Assembly (NCBI GenBank): GCA_020746105.1
Contig: CM036620.1
Location: 41,319,206-41,383,205, forward strand
Direction: 5' to 3'
Source: Trogon surrucura
Taxonomy: Eukaryota; Chordata; Aves; Trogoniformes; Trogonidae
Length of the DNA stretch: 64,000 nucleotides
The position numbers were made by a program, and so were the translations under genes. This document shows, one piece after another, positions 53,301 to 64,000 of the stretch (within the stretch, counting starts at the first letter, position 1; every line of letters begins with the position of its first letter). The notes beneath the pieces are model-generated. The model was not told the DNA's origin. It made no database searches and saw nothing but the letters and a program-made list of their open reading frames with translations.

Positions 53301-55342
53301 CAGTGGGGCAGTAGTCCTCGGGCTAAAGTCCAGCGAGCAGCAGGAACTGGCCCCTCAGCTCACCAGCCATGTGCAGAATGAGAAATGTGGAGAACCACCC
53401 AGTGGGAAAGATGAGGAAGGTCCTACAAGAGGATCCCTCTGTTGTAGTAGTGATGAGAGCAAGAATACCCAAGAACCACTGTTCCACACCATTCCTCTAG
53501 GTATTTGTTATTCATTGCTTTGAATTCTGGTTTTATTTTGTAGAAAGGTAAAGGGTAAGAGAAAGAAAATGGCTTTTGTTGTTTTTTTTCCTTAAAGGAA
53601 AATTATCTCAGGCTTCTCTTTTTCTAAAGAAACAGCAGTGTAGCTTTTCTCTGTACCAAATATTGCTTGTCTTTGCTTGTGAAATGTAAGTCATCTTTGT
53701 AGGCACTCCATGATGCTGCTTCCAAGAAACATGAAGAAAAGTGGAAAAAGACTTAGCCTTTGAAAGGCAGAAATTTCTTTGAAAATGAAGTTAAAGTTGT
53801 CCACTGAATTGTACTGCAGAGAAATGTAAAATGCACTCTTGGAGAAAGAGGAAATAAGCAGGACGGAGGGACAGATTAAGAAAATGCTATGTAGAAAACC
53901 TATAATACAGAACTAAATAGGGAGCACAGCAGCTAACAAGAAGTACAGGGGTTTACAATACGAGTTTACAAAAAAGGCAAATATTCTGATATAAGGCTTT
54001 ACTTTGTGCCTGCAGGCCAAGGGAAACAGTAACACTTCTCACGTGGCATTTGGAGGACCATACGGCATTGAAAATGGAGCATTTTTAAAAGATGTATCTT
54101 TTAGCAAGACCACGGAAAGAAGATAGCTGTCAGTGAAAGGGTTAAAATGTGGGAGCTGCAGCAGAAATATTCAGGATCAGACCCATGCAACATTGAGCTT
54201 GGGGTTGTAGATGCTTGTTCTGTGAGGGAATGTACACAGGACAGGGAGCTGGGTGCTCGATAAGGGCCCAAAGGACCCTGAGGTGAGGGAGCTGCGGTGC
54301 TGTAGGCAGTCTGAGCGCAGAGTGGGGAGCTGCTTCTCCAGATAACGAGCCTACATGCAGCTCCACATGAACCGTCACAGCTAAATACAGTTTCCACTAG
54401 CAAAGTTTAAAGAGAACTTTGCTTTCTCGATGTTATGTTTCGGTTTATACTACAGAAAATCAAAAGGCACACAGAAAGCCAAAGAATACCACTGACGTGA
54501 AAAAAAAAAAAAAGTAGAAACAAAAGCAAAAACCTCAGAGCTTTCAGCAGAGCTCCTAGGTAGTAATTTACAACCTGCACCTTGTTTTCTGCAAGGATTG
54601 GACCATGGGAAAGGAAAATCACTCTGCATCTTTAAATTTGGTGCTGTCAGACCTGTCATATTCATCTGATGATTGGAAGACTGCAGTGTCACAGCATCAC
54701 TTCAAACAGCTGGTGTCTAATTGAGAAGGATTTCTCTGTTAACCATGAGCCACCTTGGTTCCTCTCAAGCAGCAAGAAAAAGGGCCTTAACAAGCTGCCT
54801 GCAGCTCACAGATTTCGCTGTAGAAAGATGAAGATCATTTAACGTGTGTTGTTTGGTGGGAAAAAAAGATAGTCCAGCGATGCTAACGATGTCCTGTATA
54901 AACAGAAGGAAACCGTTCAGTAAACATGAGAAAGATACTGTGATGGGAAGATCTCTCTAGGCAGCTTCTTATGACTCAAATGAGAGCTAGAGGAACATCA
55001 CTGGCAGAGGCTTGCTAAGTTCTAGGTAGCTGTGGTCCTGCTGCATATGAATACTGCTTTAACTGAGGTAACTAAAGGCTTTAATACAGCATATCCCCTC
55101 TCCTCTCCACAGTACTGTGTTGCCAGAAATTTTTTCCTTTCCCTGCTGTTGGGATCGTGCCTTCCTGGAGTATATTTCACATTGCCGCTGATGCTCTTTA
55201 ATTGAGGCCGTTGACATCAGGATCTTCTTTAACCAGCAGCTGGGATGTGCCGAGTGGGAAAACGTTGCATGAAGCTTTGTGTGTAGCTTTAAACATTTTT
55301 CACTAAGTAATGTATCATTGCATTGCCTGATTCTTTTTCTAG

Positions 55343-55492
55343 CTCTTCACCTTTGGCTGGAGAGAAGACATCCGCCCCGGGGAGCCACTTCACACCAGGA
55401 AGTTCTGCTTCGACGCCGTTTCACACAGCAGCCCCGTCACACTGTATGACTGTCATGGAATGAAGGGAAACCAGCACTGGAGCTATAGGAAG
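55343..55492 (+). CDS. GALNTL6: GALNTL6 coding exon (lectin domain, beta repeat)
   Basis: This exon has 50 codons, follows TTCTTTTTCTAG and precedes GTTGGA, a weak-looking donor. The product runs from L-F-T-F-G-W-R-E-D-I-R-P-G to G-N-Q-H-W-S-Y-R-K. It carries a complete beta repeat: C-F-D (Cys210, Asp212), then Y-D-C-H-G (Cys225, His226), then G-N-Q-H-W (Asn231, Gln232, Trp234). These are the positions used for GalNAc contact in ricin-type repeats. In GALNT10 the beta repeat is the reported GalNAc-binding site, so this site is probably functional here; that is inference from the paralogue. Both borders are phase 0. Confidence 0.95.
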
Positions 55493-58400
55493 GTTGGAGT
55501 CACTGTGGGGCATCTCAGAGTTTCAACCTGTCTTGAAGGCTATATTCAGCTTAGCACAGGCTTGTGTTTTCCCATCAGGTTTTTTAGTGTTTGGGTTTGT
55601 TTTTTTTTAAATCCACTCCATCTTATTCCAAATTAATTTTGTGGTAATCTCTCTAGAATATGTTCCTTTTGAGCGTTCAGCTATTTAGGTCAAATTTAAA
55701 TGAAAATGGATCTGATCCAGCTCAGCGGGTGTCTGTGTTGGATCTGTTCCCTGAAAGGTGTTTTACCATTCTGGCACTTCAAGATGCTTGTGTCATTTTA
55801 ACAGAGGCACTGTTGGAAATATTTTCATCCAATGTGACAGCAGCAAGAAATGCTGCTCATGAGTTAAGTATTATTATTTTACTACATTTTAAAGATTACA
55901 AGTGGCAGAAAAATCTCCCTAAAAAAAAAAAATCCAGCCCAACATTAAAAGCACTGCTGTAAGCCCAAAGAAGGCAGGAGTTTATAAACTAAAGATAAGC
56001 AGCTTAGACACTACTTTGATCTGCTAAGTTTCAGCCCATTTTTATAAATCACTGGGAACAGGAGGTCAAGCTAGAAACTGTCAGGGTCTCACTTAGGGCA
56101 AAAAGTCCTGGTAATGCTACCAAGTTGTTGGTGTTGTTAGGGTTTTTTAAATGGTTAATCAGCAAGCTGCCTTGATTAAAGATTCCACTATGAAACTGTA
56201 TGCCATGCAGGACATGGACATACATTTCTCTGAAGTGCTGAGGAGTCCTCTCACCACTGTGCCTTGCCCACCACCTTGCTTAAGCTGATGCCAGGAATTG
56301 GTCTTTGCCAGAAAAACCTCAATACTGTTCTCTAATTTGAAATTATATATTGTAGAAAACTAATTCAGAACCATTAAAAATAAGATTGTCCTGACACTTT
56401 TTCCAAGTTTCTACTTATTAGCCTGTGTCTTTTTACCCTATATATGTTTCAGTTGGAGATCCACCACAAGATTTTCCAGACGTGTAATCCCTTTGAAACT
56501 GAGGTATTACCAGTACTAAAGTTAGAATATATGGGCCAGATATTTAGAAGATATAAACTGTTGTGGCTGTCTTGCTGCATATCTGGTTTTATAATGCCAT
56601 AATAATACCTTCTTGCTTCAAAACCCTTTTGATTTATCTTCTGGCCTACCCAAGCTGCAAGAAAGAAGTTTTTATATCTTATCACTTCATTGGTGCTTAC
56701 TGTAGCTGCTTCATAAGATAAAATGCAGGTTTGGAGCTGCCCTCTCTATAAGGCTCATCACCTTTGATGAGGACAGAACACAGCAGATAACTGAAAAAAA
56801 AAATGACATTTGAAGAAATACATAGTGTGAGTTCTATTAAATTCTGTGCACAGCTTCATTTTTAATTTCCAGAAGGCTGACAGGGCTCATATAAAAATTC
56901 TCCGTGCAAGGCAGGCTTTTCCATCTCAGCAAGAAACACCACAAAAATTTATTTTGTTGGAAGTACTGACACAGTCTTAGCAGTAATAGCAACCTGACAG
57001 CAAGCTGATGAGGTTTCATAAACCTTCAAATTAACAAACTGCATTGGAATAATAGAATTATGTATACATGCTTTTCTTTAGGCTTAGTTTTAGTTTAGCT
57101 ACACAATAAGGAGTTTTTTATTGTTTGACATAGTCTATTTCCTCGGATACGGGACAGATTTACATTAGAGATTTTTGGTGGTACAGCTATACCTCCAAAA
57201 TCCTGATGATATAATCCCTATCTAGTTTTGAAGGCATCTTGGCAATAGGATTTACAGTGTTTCCCCCCCAAAAAATATAAAGATAAAGAAAAAAAAAAAC
57301 ACCTGCGCAGTAAAAAGGGTGTTATACTGGTTTGTAACTGTTCCAGAGCCCCTTATTTAGATGATGGTATGATACTACAATTGCACCCTAAATAAATAAG
57401 ATTGGTAGACTGGTTAAGCAAGAAGCACCTCCTTTTAAAAAACGGAGAGCAGGTGAGCAACTCTGTTCTGTTCTCTGCCCCATTTACAGATTCTGTAGCT
57501 TCCTAATGGTCACATATCCATCTTGACAATAATTCTTCACAAGTTTTAGGAAAAATTACCTTATTTGTCAGTATCTTATGCTTAATATGAAACGTTTCTT
57601 ACCATGCTGTCACACTGTTCCTGTAAAACTAGAAGATAAGAGGTTTCTATTCTTTTAAGGATGAGTCTCTTCTCATGATCATTTGCAGCCTTGAGCCTCT
57701 GGTAAGAATTTAGTGCTGTGAAGTGATTACAAAGTGCTGCAAACCCAGTTTTAAGATTCCATATTCTTATAGCATAGAAACCCTAACAATCTGTGTTTGG
57801 ATACTGGAAAATAAAAACAGCTTAAATATTTTAGTGGCAAGTAGAATACATTAATATTTTACTTTGAGCAAGGAGCGCTCTTCCGAAAAAATTTCCAGCT
57901 TATCCCCGTTACCTGCTCTCTGCTTCTTACTGCAGTGCAGCCTCAGAGTATGCAAACTGGATTCTTTTCACATTAATGAAACGAAAACTAACACTAGTAA
58001 ACTTTTCAAAAAAACCTATTCTTATTCCCATACTTCTCAAACTATGTCTGAGCAACTATTTGAAAGTCTAGGAAGCCTGTGATATTAAGTAATTATTTAA
58101 ATTTTTTTTAGGACCAATCAAAATGTTGGTCTACAGCCAAGTATACCTTTAAGGAGACCTTGTAAGAAGTCTGGGATGGACTGGGATGAATTTAAATAAC
58201 AGAAAATAGAAGAAATAGAAGAAAGTGAACTTAATACAAGGGGGAAAAAAGTATTGACACTGTAATTGGGCTCACATCAATGATGGGAGAATTGTGGGAA
58301 ATTAGATGGATAAATGTAAATAATCTGAAATTCTCAGAAATTTGGAAAGGTAGTAACTTCCCAAGCTAAAGCCATTTCCTTGACTCTGTTCCTAAGCATG

Positions 58401-61358
58401 CCAGAGCCAAAAATCAACAGTGCCTACAAATTTCCATTCCTCCCAGGGGAGGAATATGCCTTTGGTTTTCTATGTAGCATCATTCTGGGTTGACAGGTAA
58501 TACATGGGTTCTGATAAAATATGATTCAATATATGTGCCCTAGTCTCATTAGTGCTATTTGTAGAGCAAAAGTATCCAAGAGAGGGCTGATTTAGTAGGT
58601 CTTTAAAAAGAAACAATTGTGCAAAATCAATTTCATTATACGATAATTCTACCCTGAGCCTAGTGATTAGGATAGACACTAGACTGACAACGTCAAAAAC
58701 CGTGCATGGATCAGCGTGGTTTGCTCATAGTCTCCTGACAGCTTCAGGGACAAGCTGTAAGAGTAAGTTCACTCCTCACACAGTAGGTGCATGGATTATT
58801 TCCTCAGACAACCCAAGACATGTCATTGTAATAGTGGCTTTTATCATATGGATATCTGTCCTGCTGAAACTGCAAAGGGGCTACCAACTAATTTCAGATA
58901 AACTACTGCAGCCACCAGCTGATAATGACTTCCAGTTGCTATTGACCTTGGCCATAGTTACAGCTGTGACCTAGAAGAAATGAAAGGCTCTGTGTCTCAT
59001 TACCAACCCCCTGAACTGTTGAGGCCCGTTATCTTATGGAGAAGCTTCTCCTGCAAATAATCTTCAGACATGCCTTCATGCAGAAGGAAAAAAAAAAAAA
59101 ATCACTCTGCTGTTTTCAGATGTTAGAAGTGTCTCCACAAAAGCTCTTGTGTTTTTAAAATATTGGTGTAAAGTGGAATTTATATATTTCTCTTGGAAAG
59201 TTCTTCTCTAGGATGCACACAACTCTTACCCCTCAAAATCCTGAACTCTTTTCCATTGAAATCTGTAAAAGCAGCAGGCTTTGACCTTAGGTCAGTGTAA
59301 GCTTGAAATGATAAATTAATAGGCCTTTATATATAGCTAAGTCAGCTAGAAGTTTTCCGGAGTGGTAACTGTGTCCCTGTTCTTAAAAGACACTCTTGTC
59401 TCCTAATAGCCAGACTTTCTAAAAGAAAGCACCAACAATGATTCTCTCATAAAATCACATCCCCTGGATATTTCTGTGAGAAGAAAGACCGCCAGCTCTC
59501 TTCGGAGAGGCTGGAGTGTTTTTCATAGCACCCTCTTTATTCTGAAGCTGTTACTTTTCTTCTTGTACTAGCTATCCTATTAAAGCTTCTACTATTCCAA
59601 TTTTGGCTTTCTAATAGCTTAGCTGACCCTCATGCCCAGCTATAGACACAAGGAAATCCAGATGCCACCTTCCTCCAAGGCCCCAGAGCAGGTGGGGTGG
59701 CCATGGCGCAATCACTGTGTCCCGATTTTGGGCAGCGCCACTCCGTCAGTCTCTTACAGAAGGACAGGAGGAGCTAGCAAGGTGCAAATGGGTGCCTGCA
59801 GCACCCTGTAGGGTGCTTGGGAATTGTTGCAGACCCACCTCCTAGCAGGGACGTGACAGCCCTTTGTACTTGGAGCTGTTAGTCCCTTCTTGTCAGTTGA
59901 AGTATCCTCCCTGCTCACCTCATAAAGCAAAACGGAGCGTGATGAAAAGGCCTCTACCCGTTTGGTTTAGTCCTGTCCTTGGCAGCATCCTCTGAAATAC
60001 AGTCTCATGTGTGCCTGTGTTTAACCACTGCAAGGGGGGGGAAGAGCAGACGCTGGAGGTTAAAAGCAGTGTTTGTGAAAGACAGGTGTAACCATCACCC
60101 TCAGCCAGAGCATGAGATGCTTTTGACTTTGCTCTTTGTTGCTTATGTTAATATAAAAAAGGGCATAGTGTTTTACCAGTATTTCACAACTCCCAAAGTC
60201 AATCCATTTAATCTTTCCTATTTAAAAAAAAAGAAAAAAAAACCAACAGAAAAACACTTTCTTTTCAAAAAGTGTTTTTAAATAGCTGTTCTTTCTTACT
60301 GGTTTTTTTTTTTGGTATTATATTTGTCTTCATACTTCTCTTTTGAATGTGGGGCATTTTTAGTTGAAGAGAAGTTTCTGTATGATTGTTGCTCAGCACC
60401 TAGAGCACTTCTGTGCGTTTTTAATCAACTGCAATTTGACAAGTAGCTTTTTTGCTTTTTTTTTTTTCCCCCTCTCTCACAAACTGGGCGAGCAGACTCA
60501 ACCTGGATTACTATTAAAATACTGACAGGGACTGTTTGGCACAGAGGGGAAAAGCCTGGATGTGGTTCACCAAGAGTAATCTCAAATTTCTTTCAATAGA
60601 TACATTAAATGTATAGCCCCTGGAAACTTTCAAACCATCTAACCACTCCCACATATGTCTCTCTCAATCACTTGGCTGCATGAACCAAGTACATTGAAAC
60701 CACTCAACCTGTGTACACCAGTTGCTCATCTGGGTGATTTCTGCTTTACCAGAGATTCACAGACAGGTTACTTAGAATTAGCTCCAGTTTTGTGAAGCAT
60801 AATTAATAAAACTAATCATCATAAATACCCTTTTTTAAAGCAACTTGATCCACACTTATCCTCCCAATATCTCCACAGGGAGCTAAAACAGTGTTAGGAT
60901 TTCCTTCTTATTCGGAGAGAAAGCGTATTTCAGTGGCTGATCTTATCAGGGCCACAGGCAAAGTCTGTGTTTCATGGGATGAGAACTGAGATGATCAGTC
61001 CTGTGTCCATCACACCACTTACTTAATAATTCGGTTTTAACTTCTGCATCAAGTTGAAGAATATCAATTTTCCAGACTGATTGTTACAGATCGTCCTGCC
61101 CAGAAGCACCATAGAAACTGTAAAAAAAAAAATCCGAATAAATAAACCCAACTTCATGAAGGATAATAACCCAAGGGAGAAGGCACTCCGTTCTCTACAG
61201 CTTCCTAATAGTAACTCTGGTTATCACACAAGTTTAACACACAGAGACCACAAAATCATTTCAGGTAGGGCTGTGTTAATCCATGTTCTGTAAAATGAGA
61301 ACACTTCCAATGGCTTGGCATTTGCTACTTAATTCTATTTCTTTTTTCATTCCTGTAG
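55493..61358 (+). other. GALNTL6: GALNTL6 intron (5.9 kb)
   Basis: The last intron, phase 0, with donor GTTGGA and acceptor TTCCTGTAG. No transposon remnant was recognised in it. A poly-A run lies near 59089 and T-rich runs near 60300-60470. The segment 59640-59960 is somewhat more GC-rich but has no feature I can name. Confidence 0.85.
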
Positions 61359-61526
61359 GACAAAACTTTGTTCCATCCGGTAAGCAGCAGCTGCATAGAT
61401 TGCAACCCAGCCGAGAAGAAGATTTTCATGAACAGATGTGACCCTTTATCTGAAACTCAACAGTGGATTTTTGAACATATTAATATGACTGTTTTAGAAA
61501 AATTTAACAGCAAGGCCAGTTCTTAG
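61359..61526 (+). CDS. GALNTL6: GALNTL6 terminal coding exon (lectin gamma repeat, stop)
   Basis: This is the last coding exon: 55 codons plus TAG, following CATTCCTGTAG. It reads D-K-T-L-F-H-P-V through [10 protein letters not shown] and S-E-T-Q-Q-W-I-F to [11 protein letters not shown]. It forms the gamma repeat (Cys250, Cys253, Cys265 and the Q-Q-W of the QxW motif). N-M-T near the C terminus (Asn280) is a potential N-glycosylation sequon; GALNT10 has one at the equivalent place, as I remember it. The ending and the N-P-A-E-K-K segment fit GALNTL6 rather than GALNT10. The six exons in this window give 293 residues, about half of a ~600-residue family member. Confidence 0.95.
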   Translation, partial: DKTLFHPVSSSCIDCNPAEKKIFMNRCDPLSETQQWIFEHINMTVLEKFNSKASS

Positions 61527-61829
61527 AAAGAAAAGAAAAAAAAAGAAAAAAAATGAACACACCTAATTACGTACAGACTGCAGACTACATTTTCGCCAGC
61601 ATCTGGGTCAAAGGAGTCAGGAATTAAATTTCCTAGATCCAGGAAATCTGTTCTGAGGATTAAAAAAAATGCCACAGCAAGAGCCAGCAGGCTGTCCTTG
61701 TGGATGTACAGTATCTGAAGAACTTGGCCCAGAGCCTCACCGGATGCTGCTGAGAACTTCAGGCTGAAAACTCCCTTGCTGGCCAAGGGAAAAACTTTGT
61801 TTAAAAACTGTTTAAAAGTACTCCAAATT

Positions 61830-61835
61830 AATAAA
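61830..61835 (+). terminator. Candidate poly(A) signal AATAAA (proximal)
   Basis: A canonical AATAAA about 304 nt after the GALNTL6 stop codon. The sequence just downstream is only moderately T/G-rich, so use of this site is uncertain. Confidence 0.5.
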
Positions 61836-62187
61836 GTAAAACAAAACTCTAGAATTTCTCAGGTCAAATCCTGCTGTAGTGAGTAGCTCAGAACAGATGC
61901 TATAATTTGGGATGGATATATAGTATGCATGACGGCTACAGGAACCTGAAGAAATCCCAGGTTTTTTAACTGAACATGCTGGAAGAAGAATAACGCTGTC
62001 CCAGCACTCCCTAGACAAGATATATGTTCTGTTGACATTCTCTTGATAAAAGGTTGGGTTAAATGGGTTTAACCCTCAGAACTGCTGCAATTAATTTTTA
62101 AATACCTCCCTTTTACATTCCATTCATTAACAAAATAGGTATGGTAGAAATCTTTAGGGTCTAGAATTACACTGTAGTGGAGCATGA

Positions 62188-62193
62188 AATAAA
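62188..62193 (+). terminator. Candidate poly(A) signal AATAAA (distal)
   Basis: A canonical AATAAA about 660 nt after the stop. It is followed within 20 nt by a T/G-rich stretch (AGTTTTGCTCTCATGTTTCC), a better downstream element than at the proximal site. Confidence 0.5.
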
Positions 62194-62215
62194 AGTTTTG
62201 CTCTCATGTTTCCCC

Positions 62216-64000
62216 CCTTCAGGAAGAAAAAGTAAACCAATCAAATTTCTATGTATTTAGCAATTGTGATTCAAATCCCATTGTCACACAAGGTGACATT
62301 TTTTTAGTGACAAGTACAACAGCAGCAGCGTAATGGAAGGCTTGTGGACTAGCTATCTTTTCTAAAGTTAGAATCCTTACCAAAGTATAAATTAAATTGA
62401 GAATAGGCTGGGGGGGGGAATATCAGGAGAGTAGGAAATAATTGCATACTGCATGCTGAACTAGGTTAGTCAAATTAACATTAGTACAGTGCCATCACGT
62501 GAAAGTGTGTTGACTCCCTGCAGTGCAGCTTGAGAGATCTTGCAGTGCTCTTGACAGATAAGAGTGGAGAGAATAATTGACATGAAACTAGTTGGGTGGT
62601 TTCAGAGTGTTTGAAATCCGTGATGGAAATCACATGAACTTTCCAGAGCTAGCAAGTGAATGGTATTGTAGATCTCGTGACAGGGGACGCAAACAAGTTA
62701 AATGTTACACTATTTCAGTACTTAGGCATAGGCAGGATTCAGGGTGAGACAGATTTCTGTCACCATGATGATCATTTTGGGCTGTGGTTTCTCTGGTGGC
62801 ATGAGAGGCCTCTAAAACTTGTTCAAGGGGCCTGCAGTGCTTCCCGGCAGAAGTCAGTTAATACCGATATGTGGAACGTGATAGGTTTGAGATTTTTCAA
62901 GATAAGAGCAAGTAAAAATTCATATCAATAAGTACGTGGCCTGCTTCTACTTGAAAGATGAATTTACAAATGAAAGCACCATAAATGCAGATAGATCACA
63001 TCCTCTAAGAGGTGGCTGTAACAGTGCTTTCAGGTTCCAAAAATATCACATGTAATTAAGTTGCTTATTCTGATTGCTGAAGAGGTGGCTGACTAACCAA
63101 AATACTGACGTGCAATCTCCCCTGTTTTGAAGGAATAGGGTGACTGTGTTTTGTTTATTGGCCCTTAAGCTGAGTTTATGCACAAAGAGCATTGATTGCA
63201 TCCAGAGTACAGTTCTAGTACCAAATAGCTATATGCTATTTTATGGCAGCATCTTGTAGTTGTAGATTAAGACCCAAAATCGTAGGTCATAGGAACTTTA
63301 TAGGAGGAGAATATGATCCTGTAGCATTCAGGATATGTGCACTCAGGAAAATGTCAAATGCATCCATACAGCGAGCAACTGCTGCAAGATGGTGAACAGA
63401 TTTTTTTCAAATAATCTGAAAGAAATGTGTCTATAGACTCCTCATTTTATCATTTTAAAATATTTGAGCCTGTTTAGGTATTGTTTCAATTTAATTCGAA
63501 AATATAGTGCACTCAGGAACAGAAGTAGTAAGGCTACTGTGTGAGGGTACTTCAGATTTGTTCAGCCTTCAGTACACAGAACAGACTGGCCACTGCAGGC
63601 TGTCAGCCTTCCCAGGTGCAGCGCTCGCAGCAGCATTTGTTTGCAGCCTGAACATGAGGAAAAGAGGGTTTGGAAAAAGAAGAAAATGGCTGCCTAAAAT
63701 GTAAATGCAGCCCTCAAGCTGCTGAATGTTAACTGGCCCCAAACTGTCAAAGTCCTGGAAGCAGCGCTGTATGCCCAAAATAGAGAGGCAAAGGAGAATT
63801 GCTAAACCAGCTAAGCAGTTTATGTTATGCACAGATTGGTAGGGTTATATCACTCAGTGTCTGACTGCGTCTCAGTGGTCTGATTTTGAAATGTCTAATG
63901 GGAACTAGGCTGCTGTTGGGGCAGAGAACTTCTATGCCTTTTACAACCCTTGTTAAGTAATATTGCACAGTATCCTGCACTGCCGAAGTAAACCTTCCCC
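62216..64000. other. Downstream flanking DNA
   Basis: No gene, RNA or repeat is recognised after the probable GALNTL6 3' end. Open frames here are shorter than 95 codons and look random. In mammals the next gene downstream of GALNTL6 is GALNT7 (from memory); it is not in this window. Confidence 0.5.

Larger units (their letters stand above)
47829..55342 (+). other. GALNTL6: GALNTL6 intron (7.5 kb)
   Basis: A phase 0 intron with donor GTATTT and acceptor TTTTTCTAG. It contains a short tandem duplication (48029-48098), a CR1 3' end, a purine-rich tract, a CpG-rich island near 50 kb and a following G/T-rich tract. The stretch 50400-55342 shows no recognisable feature. Confidence 0.85.
61527..62215 (+). 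other. GALNTL6: GALNTL6 3' untranslated region (probable extent)
   Basis: Sequence after the TAG stop, starting with an A/G-rich run. The far end is set at just past the second AATAAA because a T/G-rich stretch follows it. The true cleavage site is not visible from sequence alone, and a shorter UTR ending near 61850 is equally possible. No other open frame of note lies in it. Confidence 0.55.

Noticed and set aside
16674-61526. Assignment to GALNT10 instead of GALNTL6
   Set aside because: GALNT10 is close, but the linker (A-A-V-A-W-D-V-P-K), N-P-A-E-K-K and the C-terminal residues fit GALNTL6 better from memory. A protein search would settle this.
1-64000. tRNA, rRNA, CRISPR arrays, bacterial operons or intact retroviral genes
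   Set aside because: None was seen. All LTR elements are solo or fragments without gag, pol or env, and the sequence is eukaryotic nuclear.

Overview
This window is vertebrate nuclear DNA, almost certainly from a bird. The evidence is several CR1 LINE 3' ends with the typical ATTCTATG-type tails, long LTRs of avian type, mostly low CpG content, and small vertebrate-style exons with GT/AG borders separated by 6-12 kb introns. The LTR families, recognised from memory only, suggest a neoavian rather than a galliform bird.

The window holds one gene, on the + strand. It is the 3' part of a polypeptide N-acetylgalactosaminyltransferase, best matched to GALNTL6 (closest paralogue GALNT10). Six coding exons lie at 16674-16791, 25630-25737, 38174-38395, 47712-47828, 55343-55492 and 61359-61526. 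They join without a frame break into 293 codons plus a stop. Exons 1-3 encode the C-terminal half of the catalytic domain: the W-G-G-E Gal/GalNAc-transferase motif, the metal-binding His in S-R-V-G-H, and the linker. Exons 4-6 encode the ricin-type lectin domain (alpha, beta and gamma repeats). The intron before the first exon is phase 2 and the five internal introns are phase 0. A 3' UTR follows with poly(A) signals at about 61830 and 62188. The upstream exons (transmembrane anchor, stem, DxH motif) lie outside the window.

The remainder is intronic or downstream flanking DNA with transposon remnants. Two solo LTRs of one ~1.1 kb family lie at 19623-20715 and 39279-40407, both antisense; the second has perfect 5-bp target duplications. 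Two other LTR-like elements are at 11396-11754 and 31259-31728, and an LTR end fragment is at about 7818-8011. CR1 pieces lie near 3550, 14790-15060, 27632-28598, 40437-40500, 46110-46180, 47350-47546 and 48190-48756. A compact CpG-rich island at about 50000-50250, flanked by a purine-rich tract and a G/T-rich tract, is the most unexpected non-coding feature. I saw no tRNA, rRNA, CRISPR array or second protein-coding gene.
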